Part shown: positions 44,606 through 53,076 of the stretch, in pieces | How the letters are laid out: each line of letters opens with the position of its first letter | Numbering within the stretch: the first letter of the stretch is position 1 | Assembly: GCA_905214865.1 (NCBI GenBank) | Contig: CAJMNO010000005.1 | Span: forward strand, 62,001 to 126,000 | Direction: 5' to 3' | DNA: 64,000 nucleotides | Source: an uncultured bacterium | GTDB taxonomy: Bacteria > Actinomycetota > Coriobacteriia > Coriobacteriales > Atopobiaceae | Program-made: the position numbers and the translations under genes | Notes under the pieces: generated by a model | Seen by the model: the letters and a program-made list of their open reading frames with translations, nothing else | Database searches by the model: none | Told to the model about the DNA's origin: nothing

Positions 44606-46027
44606 GTGAATCAGCAGGCATTCGAGGCGGGTAGGAACGCGTATAGGCAGGGCGACCTCATGGGCGCCGTGGCCCAGCTATCGGCGGCAAAGGGCCCGGG
44701 CGAGGTCTCTGGCTCCGTCGACCACCTCCTGGGGAACTGCCTCATGAAGCTCGGCCGCTACGCCGAGGCGGCGGACTCCTACGGCGACGCGCTGAGGGAC
44801 GGCTCCTATGGGCACAAGGGCGCCCTCGCCTGCAACCGCGGTCGCGCGCTCCTCGCCGCTGGCAAGGTGCAGGAGGCCATCGCCTCGCTCACGCTCGCGA
44901 CCAAGGACAGCGAGTACCCCACCCCCTACAAGGCCTACGTCGCCCTGGGCAATGCCTACAAGAAGATGGGCAACGTGCGAGAGGCGGGTGTCGCCTTCCG
45001 CAACGCGGCCATCGACGAGACCAACCCCGACCCTGCCAGCGCCCTCAGGGAGCTTGGCGGCTGCTTCATGCAGATGGGACGTGCGGTCGACGCGGTGGAG
45101 GCCTACCGCACCGCGCTCGACTTCTCGACGCCCCTCCAGAACCAGAACGCCATCTACGGCGACCTCGGCCTTGCGTACGTTGCGGCCAACAGGATGTCCG
45201 AGGCGGTCGACGCCTTCAACCACGCGACCTCCGACGGCAGCTACAAGCTCCAGCCCGAGGCCCAGGCGGCCTTCGACGCTGCCAAGAAGGCGGTCGCGGC
45301 GATCGCGGGCGACGGCCCGTCCGAGACCGACGCCTTCCTCGCGGCGGCGGGCTATGGCACCGGTGCCTACGACCCCCTCGACCCCACGGGCGCCACGGGC
45401 GACATCATGCCCTCTCCCGAGGACACCGGGTTCTTCTCCGTGAGCGAGGAGGACCTCGAGCGCAAGGAGAAGTCGGAGCGCAAGGTGCGCCGCAAGCGTA
45501 AGCACCGCGGTCTCAAGGTGTTCCTCGTGATCCTGCTCATCCTCGTCCTCCTCGGTGGTGCGGGCGCTTTTGCCTACTCCCGCGGCTACGGCTGGCCCAT
45601 GCAGGACGAGGTCGTTCAGCAGATGTTCTCCGCCAACGCCTCGGGCGACGACATCAGCCAGTTCCTGAGCTCCTCTCTCTCCAGCGACCAGGCTTCCGAG
45701 ATCAAGTCGCTCCTGCCCACTGGTGACACGTCCGTGACCATCGACGGGGTGGACCGCTCCATGGCAGAGTCCACCGTCCTTGCCACCGCCAAGCTCGCGG
45801 CGGGCGGCACCCAGACCTACACCATCAAGCTCGTCCGCGACGGCATCAGCTGGAAGGTGAGCGACGTCTCCGCCACCTACGCCTCGCAGTCGGATGGCAG
45901 CGCCTCTCTCACCTCCTCCAACACCGGCGCCGCGGACTCCAGCGTCACCTCCGCAAGCTCCGCCTCCTCGGACAGCTCCTCCACGACCAGCGGGACCACC
46001 ACCTCCGGAACCATCTCCGGGGAGTAG
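44606..46027 (+). CDS. TPR-repeat membrane protein
   Basis: 473 residues. The cytoplasmic N-terminal part (about 1-230) consists of TPR-like helical repeats (for example LLGNCLMKLGRYAEAADSYG, ALGNAYKKMGNVREAGVAFR, LGLAYVAANRMSEAVDAFN). A basic stretch leads into one transmembrane helix (about 307-330, VFLVILLILVLLGGAGAFAY). An outer domain and a Ser/Thr-rich tail follow. GTG start at 44606 behind AGAGGAG. Lies 33 bp after the cyclophilin and directly before mreB, suggesting a scaffold role in the cell-elongation cluster (inference). Confidence 0.78.
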   Translation: MNQQAFEAGRNAYRQGDLMGAVAQLSAAKGPGEVSGSVDHLLGNCLMKLGRYAEAADSYGDALRDGSYGHKGALACNRGRALLAAGKVQEAIASLTLATKDSEYPTPYKAYVALGNAYKKMGNVREAGVAFRNAAIDETNPDPASALRELGGCFMQMGRAVDAVEAYRTALDFSTPLQNQNAIYGDLGLAYVAANRMSEAVDAFNHATSDGSYKLQPEAQAAFDAAKKAVAAIAGDGPSETDAFLAAAGYGTGAYDPLDPTGATGDIMPSPEDTGFFSVSEEDLERKEKSERKVRRKRKHRGLKVFLVILLILVLLGGAGAFAYSRGYGWPMQDEVVQQMFSANASGDDISQFLSSSLSSDQASEIKSLLPTGDTSVTIDGVDRSMAESTVLATAKLAAGGTQTYTIKLVRDGISWKVSDVSATYASQSDGSASLTSSNTGAADSSVTSASSASSDSSSTTSGTTTSGTISGE

Positions 46028-46083
46028 CGATACACTATTCACGCGTCCGCCGCGGGCGCGTCATGCGATAGGAACAGGGAGAA

Positions 46084-47130
46084 ATGTCGTTTCTTGACTC
46101 ACTCTTCGGGGAATACGACGGTGACCTGGCAATCGACCTCGGCACCGCGAACACCCTCGTCGCCGTTCGAGGCCAGGGCATCGTCCTGAACGAGCCCTCA
46201 GTCGTGGCCATCGACCAGAGCGCCGACAGGGTGCTTGCCGTTGGCGCCGACGCCAAGCGCATGATTGGCCGCACCCCTGGTTCCATCATCGCCGAGCGCC
46301 CGCTCAAGGATGGCGTCATCGCCGACTTCGATGTCACGGAGGTCATGCTCCGGTACTTCATCGAGAAGGCGCGCGGCACCAGGCGCTACCCCTGGTCGCC
46401 GCGTCCCCGCGTCGTCGTCTGCGTCCCGTCGGGCGTCACCTCGGTCGAGAAGCGCGCCGTCTTCGAGGCGACCATCTCCGCTGGCGCTCGCCAGGCGTAC
46501 CTCATCGAGGAGCCCATGGCCGCCGCCATCGGCGCTGACCTTCCCATCGAGGATCCCACGGGCTCCATGGTCGTCGACATCGGCGGAGGCACCACCGAGG
46601 TCGCCGTCATCGCCATGGGCGGCATCGTCGTGTCGCAGTCGATCAGGACTGCCGGTGACGAGTTTGACCAGACCATCCTCGAGCACGTCCGCGACGCCTA
46701 CAACCTCTCCATCGGCGAGAGGACCGCGGAGGACATCAAGATCAAGGTCGGCTCGGCAGCCCCCCTCGCGGAGGAGCTCGACGTCGAGGTCAATGGGCGC
46801 GACGTCATGAGCGGCCTGCCCAAGACTGTCCGCATCGAGAGCGAGGAGATCCGCCGCGCGCTCGACAAGCCCCTCGACGAGGTCACCAAGGCCGTCAAGG
46901 ACGCACTGGACGTCACGCCGCCCGACCTCGCCAGCGACCTCATGTACTATGGCGTGCTCCTCACCGGGGGCGGAGGGCTCCTCCGCGGGCTCGACCAGCG
47001 ACTCAGGGACGAGACGGGCGTCCCGGTGAACGTCAGCCCCACCGCGCTGGAGAACGTGGTCAACGGGTGCGCGAAGGTCCTCGAGGCCAACGCGCTCTCG
47101 GGTGGCTTCGTCCAGAGCGCCGGCCTGTAG
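46084..47130 (+). CDS. mreB: Rod shape-determining protein MreB
   Basis: 348 residues. Actin-like ATPase forming membrane-associated filaments that guide lateral wall synthesis. Phosphate 1 loop AIDLGTANTLV, VVVCVPSGVTSVEKRA, phosphate 2 VVDIGGGTTEVAVIA, and adenosine loop LLTGGGGLLRGLD. The N-terminal MSFLDSLFG is a short amphipathic membrane anchor. First gene of mreB-mreC-mreD-pbp2-rodA. Confidence 0.97.
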   Translation: MSFLDSLFGEYDGDLAIDLGTANTLVAVRGQGIVLNEPSVVAIDQSADRVLAVGADAKRMIGRTPGSIIAERPLKDGVIADFDVTEVMLRYFIEKARGTRRYPWSPRPRVVVCVPSGVTSVEKRAVFEATISAGARQAYLIEEPMAAAIGADLPIEDPTGSMVVDIGGGTTEVAVIAMGGIVVSQSIRTAGDEFDQTILEHVRDAYNLSIGERTAEDIKIKVGSAAPLAEELDVEVNGRDVMSGLPKTVRIESEEIRRALDKPLDEVTKAVKDALDVTPPDLASDLMYYGVLLTGGGGLLRGLDQRLRDETGVPVNVSPTALENVVNGCAKVLEANALSGGFVQSAGL

Positions 47131-47140
47131 GGTAGCCGGC

Positions 47141-48121
47141 ATGCCTTTGGGAGGAAACGGCCTCAAGGGCGCGCCCGGGGTGAGGAGGAACGAGCCAAAC
47201 TCCGGCATGCGCCTCATGATCGTGCTCACTGCGGTATCCATCGTGCTGTTCACCTTTGGCGCGCGCGAGTCCAGCGGCGGTGGCGTCTTCACCACCATCC
47301 GTGGCGCCGTCTCGGTCGTCACCACGCCGGTGCGCTACCTGGGCGCCGCCGTCACGGCACCGTTCCAGGGCCTGGGCAACATCTTCTCCAACCTCACCGC
47401 CAACCAGGAGACCCTCTCGGACCTCAAAGCAGAGAACGAGAAGCTGCAGGCAGAGAACAGCAAGCTCCAGGAGTCGCAGAAGACCGCCGAGAGGCTCGAG
47501 AGCCTCCTCGCGCTGCAGAGCACCTACAACCTCACGTCGGTCGCCGCCCGCGTTATCTCTGGCCCCACCGACTCGTGGAGCCAGTCGGTGACCATCGACA
47601 AGGGCACCACCTCGGGGCTGGCCGTCGGCATGGCGGTCACCGACTCCAACGGGGTGTTGGGCCAGATAACCGAGTGCGGCGCCACGTCGGCGACCGTTCG
47701 CCTCATCACCGACGAGAACTCCGGCGTGTCGTGCATGATCCAGTCCACGCGTGCCCAGGGCATGCTCAAGGGTTCCGCCGACGGCTCGCTGAGCCTCACG
47801 CTCGTCTCGGTTGACCAGACCGTGAAGGTGGGGGACAACGTGGTCACCAGCGGCTTGGGTGGGGTATATCCCAAGGGGCTGCCCGTCGGCAAGGTCACCA
47901 GCGTGAGCAAGACCAACGGGGGCCTGTACTACGACATCGACGTCCAGCCGCTCGCCTCAACCTCCACGACCGAGGAGGTTCTTGTCATCACCTCGTTGAG
48001 CGAGGACCAGAAGGCGAGCTCGGAGGACATCTCCTCTGCCGACGCCCAGGACACCACGACCTCAGCGTCGTCCGCGTCCTCGGACAGCTCCGCCGACTCC
48101 AGCGCGAGCACCGGCCAGTAG
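47141..48121 (+). CDS. mreC: Rod shape-determining protein MreC
   Basis: 326 residues. One N-terminal membrane helix (about 24-40), a coiled coil (LSDLKAENEKLQAENSKLQ), then the periplasmic-type beta domain with VIDKGTTSGLAVGM-like and GLPVGKVTSV segments. The Ser/Thr/Asp tail is low complexity. Start taken at ATG 47141, ten bases after mreB; the ribosome binding site there is weak. Scaffold linking MreB to PBP2. Confidence 0.93.
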   Translation: MPLGGNGLKGAPGVRRNEPNSGMRLMIVLTAVSIVLFTFGARESSGGGVFTTIRGAVSVVTTPVRYLGAAVTAPFQGLGNIFSNLTANQETLSDLKAENEKLQAENSKLQESQKTAERLESLLALQSTYNLTSVAARVISGPTDSWSQSVTIDKGTTSGLAVGMAVTDSNGVLGQITECGATSATVRLITDENSGVSCMIQSTRAQGMLKGSADGSLSLTLVSVDQTVKVGDNVVTSGLGGVYPKGLPVGKVTSVSKTNGGLYYDIDVQPLASTSTTEEVLVITSLSEDQKASSEDISSADAQDTTTSASSASSDSSADSSASTGQ

Positions 48122-48130
48122 GGAGGCACC

Positions 48131-48700
48131 GTGCAGGTTAACGACAGCAACAGGAGGAGAAGGAGCATAGGGAGGCTCGGGCTCGTCTGCCTCGTGCTCC
48201 AGCTCGCCCTCGCGCCCAACATCGGCATCGCCGACGGGCGCATCAACTTCGCGCTCGTGTTCTCCGCCTACGTCGCCCTCACCATCGGTGGCAGGACGGG
48301 GGTCCTCTGCGGCTTCCTCGGCGGGCTCGCCTTCGACCTCTGCACCACCGGTCCCTTCGGGCTCATGACGCTCCTGCTCACGGTGGGGTCGTTCGTGCTG
48401 GGAATGGAGGATCGCAACCGCATCGCCGAGGACCTCTCGGGCTCCATCACGATCTTCCTCATCGTCTCGTTCATCGTCACGCTGCTCTACCACCTCGCCA
48501 TGTTCCTGGTGGGGCAGGCGAGCTCGTTCTACGACGTCTTCGTGCTCAGGACGCTGCCCACCTTCGCCCTCACCGCCATCGCCTTCCTCCCGTTCGCGTT
48601 CGTGGGGTCCCACGGCAGCGGGGCGCCCCTTTCCTCCCTCAAGGGCGGGGCGGGGTTCGTGCGCAGGCGCTCCGGCAAGTTCGACCTCGGCAACCTCTAA
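48131..48700 (+). CDS. mreD: Rod shape-determining protein MreD
   Basis: 189 residues, about five hydrophobic helices, with the typical GGRTGVLCGFLGGLAFDL motif of MreD. GTG start at 48131 after GGGAGG, ten bases from the mreC stop. Integral membrane partner in the elongation complex. Confidence 0.88.
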   Translation: MQVNDSNRRRRSIGRLGLVCLVLQLALAPNIGIADGRINFALVFSAYVALTIGGRTGVLCGFLGGLAFDLCTTGPFGLMTLLLTVGSFVLGMEDRNRIAEDLSGSITIFLIVSFIVTLLYHLAMFLVGQASSFYDVFVLRTLPTFALTAIAFLPFAFVGSHGSGAPLSSLKGGAGFVRRRSGKFDLGNL

Positions 48701-48709
48701 GGTCACGCC

Positions 48710-50743
48710 TTGAATCCTGTCCTCATCGTCATAGCCATCCTCGCGGTCATCCTGGTGGCGCTCCTCGTCGTCTTCTTCCTCGTCGGCAGGGGAGAGGCAC
48801 GATTCACCTTCGACATCGGGGGGAACGCCCCCAAGGCGTCGGGCGGCTCGGACACCTCGTCCGAGACCGGGTTCAAGACCCGGCTCAACGGCCTGGGGAT
48901 CTTCTCCGGCTCCATCATCGCGGTCATTCTCGCCCGGCTCTGGTCGATGCAGCTCATTTCGTCGGACGACTACTCCGCTCAGGCGGAGTCCAACAGGACC
49001 CGCACCATCTCGGTCGACGCGCCGCGTGGCCGGATCCTCGACCGCAACGGCGTGGAGCTCGTGACCAACCGGTCGTCTCTCGCGGTCATGGCAAAGAGCG
49101 ACGTCGCAAACGACGAAATCGAGTGCAAGCTTCTCGCCAACCTCATCGGCATGCCCGAGATGGCCGTAAAGCGCAAGGTCGAGGACGCCACCACCGGCGC
49201 GCAGAACCTGAGGACCGTCGCCGTGGACGTCTCGCGGCGCGTCGTCGCCTACGTGGAGGAGCACCCCTCACTCTTCGCCGGGGTGTCCATCGAGCAGAAG
49301 ACGCAGCGCCTCTACCCCAACGGAACCCTGTGCGCCCACGTGCTGGGCTACACGGGCTCCATCACCCAGGAGCAGGTGGACAAGCTCGACTCCGACCAGT
49401 CCGCCTCGTCCATCGACTACGAGCTGGGCGACACGGTCGGCCAGGCGGGCGTCGAGTACCAGTACGAGAGCGTTCTCCAGGGCGTCAAGGGCGAGCAGGT
49501 GGTCTACGTGGACGCCAACGGGTCCGTGCTGTCCCAGTCAAGCTCGGTCGACCCGCAGAGCGGCTCGGACGTCACTCTGACCATCGACGCGACCATCCAG
49601 AAGGCGGCGGAGGAGTCCCTCTCCAAGCACATCGAGTCGCTCAGGACCTCGGGCAAGACCGAGTGTTACGAGGGGTGCGCCATCGCGATGGACGTCACCA
49701 ACGGCGAGATCATCTGCATGGCGAGCGAGCCCACGTTCTCGCCGAGCGTCTTCATCGGGGGCATCTCGTCCGACGACTGGTCGGCGCTCTCGTCCGACGA
49801 CTCCCACACGCCCATGGTCAACCGCGCCATATCGGGCCAGTACCCCTCCGCCTCCACCATCAAGCCCCTCTCCACCTTCGCCGCGCTCAACTACGGCATC
49901 GCCAACGTCAACTCCACCTACGACTGCACCGGCTACTGGACGGGCTTTGGCTCCGCGTACGGCAAGTACTGCTGGAACCATTCAGGGCACGGCGTCCTGG
50001 GGCTCGTGGGCGGCATCACCTACTCGTGCGATGTCGTCTTCTACGAGATCGGCAAGGGCTTCTACTACTCCGACAACAAGGAGGGGCTGCAGGAGACCTA
50101 CAAGCAGTGGGGCCTCGGCAGCAAGGAGGGCATCGACCTCCCGGGCGAGGCCGAGGGCCGCGTCCCCGACGCGGAGTGGAAGTGGAACTACTACAAGTCG
50201 TCCGACAACGACGCCCGCCAGTGGCAGGGCGGCGACGACGCCAACCTGGTCATCGGCCAGGGCGACCTCCTCGTGACGCCACTCCAGATGCTCTGCGTGT
50301 ATGCGGGGATCTCGCTCGACGGTGTCACGTGGAAGCCGCACGTGCTCAAGTCCGTCAACTCGAACGTGGGAAGCGGCTCGGTCGTGGAGTACAAGGACAG
50401 CAAGCTCAGGACCGTGGACGAGCAGTCCGAGTACATGGACCTCGTCCACGAGGGCCTCTCCGGGGTCATCTACAAGGAGTCGGAGGCCCAGGCCTCGCAC
50501 TTCACCAACCTGTCCGTGCAGGTCGCGGGCAAGACGGGCACCGCCGAGACGTCGCACGCGGACCCGACGGGATGGTTCATTGCCTACGCCCCCTCGGACA
50601 ACCCCAAGTACGTGGTCGCCTCGGTCATCGAGAACGGCGGGTTCGGCAGCGACGGCGCCATGTACGTGGTCCGCGACATCCTGGGCGCTATCTACAACGA
50701 GCCGGATACCTCCACCGAGGTCGACTCCTCGGGCGTGAGGTAG
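48710..50743 (+). CDS. mrdA: Penicillin-binding protein 2 (class B transpeptidase)
   Basis: 677 residues. Elongation-specific D,D-transpeptidase. Two hydrophobic N-terminal segments (about 4-26 and 64-80), the dimerisation region (APRGRILDRNGVELV), then the transpeptidase with SxxK Ser382-Thr-Ile-Lys385, SCD (TYSCDVVFYEIG) as the SxN equivalent, and KTG at 608 (AGKTGTAET). The start is TTG 48710 with AAGG upstream. The first hydrophobic segment is extra compared with E. coli PBP2. Partner of the RodA gene that follows. Confidence 0.94.
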   Translation: MNPVLIVIAILAVILVALLVVFFLVGRGEARFTFDIGGNAPKASGGSDTSSETGFKTRLNGLGIFSGSIIAVILARLWSMQLISSDDYSAQAESNRTRTISVDAPRGRILDRNGVELVTNRSSLAVMAKSDVANDEIECKLLANLIGMPEMAVKRKVEDATTGAQNLRTVAVDVSRRVVAYVEEHPSLFAGVSIEQKTQRLYPNGTLCAHVLGYTGSITQEQVDKLDSDQSASSIDYELGDTVGQAGVEYQYESVLQGVKGEQVVYVDANGSVLSQSSSVDPQSGSDVTLTIDATIQKAAEESLSKHIESLRTSGKTECYEGCAIAMDVTNGEIICMASEPTFSPSVFIGGISSDDWSALSSDDSHTPMVNRAISGQYPSASTIKPLSTFAALNYGIANVNSTYDCTGYWTGFGSAYGKYCWNHSGHGVLGLVGGITYSCDVVFYEIGKGFYYSDNKEGLQETYKQWGLGSKEGIDLPGEAEGRVPDAEWKWNYYKSSDNDARQWQGGDDANLVIGQGDLLVTPLQMLCVYAGISLDGVTWKPHVLKSVNSNVGSGSVVEYKDSKLRTVDEQSEYMDLVHEGLSGVIYKESEAQASHFTNLSVQVAGKTGTAETSHADPTGWFIAYAPSDNPKYVVASVIENGGFGSDGAMYVVRDILGAIYNEPDTSTEVDSSGVR

Positions 50744-50754
50744 GGAGGTGCGAG

Positions 50755-51975
50755 ATGTCGGGAAAGCCCACGCTGCCAACCGAGAGACGCCAGGGGGGTC
50801 CGCTGGGAGGGCTCCTCTCGCGGTTTGGCTCCACCCGCGGCCGCGGCAGGGTCCGTGCGGGCAGGGGAGGGCTGTTCTACCTCCCGCAGCTCATACCCGC
50901 CATCGGCCTGATCGTCTACGGCGCCGTCGTGATCTGGTCCGCCTCGCTCACCATCTCGGACGCGTCGTTCCCTCGCCACCTCTTCGGCATCGCCCTGGGC
51001 ATGGTCGCTGCCTACCTCGTGTGGCGCTACGACTACCGGGCGCTCGCCAACATGTCAAAGGCGCTCCTGGTCATCGACGTCGTGCTCATGCTCCTGCCGA
51101 GCGTCCCCGGCCTCAGCCACTCGGCGCTGGGCATGACGGGGTGGATCAGGATCCCCATCATCGGCTTCACGTTCCAGCCGTCCGAGGTGGCCAAGCTCGT
51201 GACCATCTACCTCATGGCGTCTCTCGGTGCGGAGTACAACGGCAAGATCGAGCACCTCCGGGACTACCTCAAGCTGTGCGGCATGCTCGCGATACCCTTC
51301 ATCCTCATCCTCACACAGCCCGACCTGGGAACCGGCCTCATCATCCTCGTGACGGGCGCCGCCATCATCATCTGCTCCGGTGCCAGGAAGACCTGGGTCA
51401 TCGCGACCATCGCCGGCATCGTGGCGCTCGCCGCCCTCGTGGTTGCCACGTCCATGTCGCCGGGGCTCCCGCACCTGCTCAAGACCTACCAGCTCAAGCG
51501 CCTCATTGTGTTCGTGGACCCGTCCGTGGACCCCTCGGGCGACGGCTACAACCTGGCCCAGGCAAAGATCGCGGTCGGCTCCGGCGGGCTGCTGGGCAAG
51601 GGCATCGGCAACGCCTCGCAGGCGGGCAGCGGTTTCCTCCCCGAGGCCCATACCGACTTCGTGTTCGCCCTTTTGGCCGAGGAGTTCGGCTTCGTGGGGT
51701 CGGTGCTCCTCCTCGCCCTGTTCGGCGCCATGATCTTCGCCACCATCTCGCTCGCCCAGCGCGTCGAGTCCCCGTTTGGCAAGCTCGTCCTCGTCGGCTG
51801 CGTGGCCATGTGGTCCTTCCAGCTGCTCGAGAACGTGGGCATGTGCATCGGCATCATGCCCATCACCGGCATCCCGTTGCCGTTCATCAGCTTTGGGTCG
51901 TCGTCCATGCTCGCCCAGTGCGCCTCGATCGGGATGGTGCAGTCCGTGTGGCGGCACAGGCCAAAGGCCGCATAG
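50755..51975 (+). CDS. rodA: RodA, SEDS family glycosyltransferase
   Basis: 406 residues with about ten membrane helices. Peptidoglycan polymerase of the elongasome. Family motifs: FQPSEVAKL, LILTQPDLGTGLI, KIAVGSGGLLGKG, LPEAHTDFVFALLAEEFGF (catalytic Asp in HTDF) and GIPLPFISFGSSS. ATG 50755 follows GGGAGG. Basic, glycine-rich N-terminal ~35 residues precede the first helix. Confidence 0.95.
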   Translation: MSGKPTLPTERRQGGPLGGLLSRFGSTRGRGRVRAGRGGLFYLPQLIPAIGLIVYGAVVIWSASLTISDASFPRHLFGIALGMVAAYLVWRYDYRALANMSKALLVIDVVLMLLPSVPGLSHSALGMTGWIRIPIIGFTFQPSEVAKLVTIYLMASLGAEYNGKIEHLRDYLKLCGMLAIPFILILTQPDLGTGLIILVTGAAIIICSGARKTWVIATIAGIVALAALVVATSMSPGLPHLLKTYQLKRLIVFVDPSVDPSGDGYNLAQAKIAVGSGGLLGKGIGNASQAGSGFLPEAHTDFVFALLAEEFGFVGSVLLLALFGAMIFATISLAQRVESPFGKLVLVGCVAMWSFQLLENVGMCIGIMPITGIPLPFISFGSSSMLAQCASIGMVQSVWRHRPKAA

Positions 51976-52101
51976 GGCACCGCCTGCCGCTGCGGTTGGC
52001 GGGGGAGAGGGCCGGGCGCCCTTTGTTGACGCCGCCCCCGCGGGTAGAATGGCGTCGTCGCACTTTGGTTTAGGGGCTATTCGGTTTGGCAGGAGAGCGG
52101 T

Positions 52102-53076
52102 ATGGCGAGAAGGCATTCCCTCACGCTGGGTGACGTCGCTAAGGTCATGGGGTCGGGGCGCGAGTCGCAGCGCCGCCGGTCGGAGGGGGTGTCGCTTGCC
52201 GTGATGGTTGGCGAGGGCGCGTCGGCGACCATCGCGCGCGCCGTCAGGGAGGCCCTCCTCCCGCAGAACGAGACCACCTTCGTCTCGGCGCTCCCGCTCG
52301 AGGGGGCCGTCCCCGCGGGCGTGGACGCTGTGGTCATCCTCCCGGGAAGCCCCGAGGCGGCCGCCGAGCGGGCGGTGGATGCCGCGCGCATGGGCATACC
52401 CGCCGCCATCCTGGTGTGCTCTCAGGTGGAGGAGCGTCCCGTGCAGGCGGGCGAGGACGTCGCGAGCCTGGTCACGTACCTCTCCGCCGCCAACGAGCGC
52501 GTGGCGGTCGACAAGCTCTGCGAGTGGCTCGTGGGTGCCTGCGCCCCCAAGTCCATTGCGCTGGCTGCCGGGATCCCCGCGTGTCGGCAGAACGTAGTCC
52601 GCTCGCTCGTCAGGTCGTGCGCCCTCGCCAACGTGGGCGTGGGCGTCGTCGACCTCCTGCCCGGGGCGGACCTTCCCGTCATGGCGGCAAGCCAGGCGCG
52701 TCTCGCCTTCGACGTGGCGGCGGCGTACGACCGCAGGCTCTCCGCCTCCGACTTTGGCCTGATCGCCGGCGGGGTCGTGCTCGCGGGGCTGGGCTACCGC
52801 TCCGTCTCTCGCTCCGTCTCCCGTGCGCTCCCTCCGCTCGCATGGGCGGTTCGGGGCGGCGTCGCCTTTGCCGGGACGGTCGCCACGGGGGCGGTCGCCC
52901 GCGCCTGCGCCTCGGGGACGACGCCGCAGCGGGTCGCCGAGGCAGCCGCCGGGGGCATCGGGAAGGGCATCGAGGAGCTGTCCGCGCGTCTCTCCCAGAT
53001 TCTTTCCCGGCGGGGGAGAGAGGACCGCGGCCCCGTTGGCCCCGGCTACATCTCGTTGGGCGGTGAGGGCGAGTGA
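52102..53076 (+). CDS. DUF697-like membrane-associated protein
   Basis: 324 residues. The N-terminal half looks like a degenerate nucleotide-binding or sensor fold without a P-loop. The C-terminal half (about 200-270) matches the DUF697 pattern: LPGADLPVMAASQARLAFDV, SASDFGLIAGG and WAVRGGVAFAGTVATGAVA, hydrophobic enough to associate with membrane. DUF697 proteins often accompany GTPases or YcjX/YcjF-type stress proteins; function here is unknown. Start ATG 52102 (AGGAGAGCGG upstream); stop overlaps the next start by four bases (GTGA). Confidence 0.65.
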   Translation: MARRHSLTLGDVAKVMGSGRESQRRRSEGVSLAVMVGEGASATIARAVREALLPQNETTFVSALPLEGAVPAGVDAVVILPGSPEAAAERAVDAARMGIPAAILVCSQVEERPVQAGEDVASLVTYLSAANERVAVDKLCEWLVGACAPKSIALAAGIPACRQNVVRSLVRSCALANVGVGVVDLLPGADLPVMAASQARLAFDVAAAYDRRLSASDFGLIAGGVVLAGLGYRSVSRSVSRALPPLAWAVRGGVAFAGTVATGAVARACASGTTPQRVAEAAAGGIGKGIEELSARLSQILSRRGREDRGPVGPGYISLGGEGE

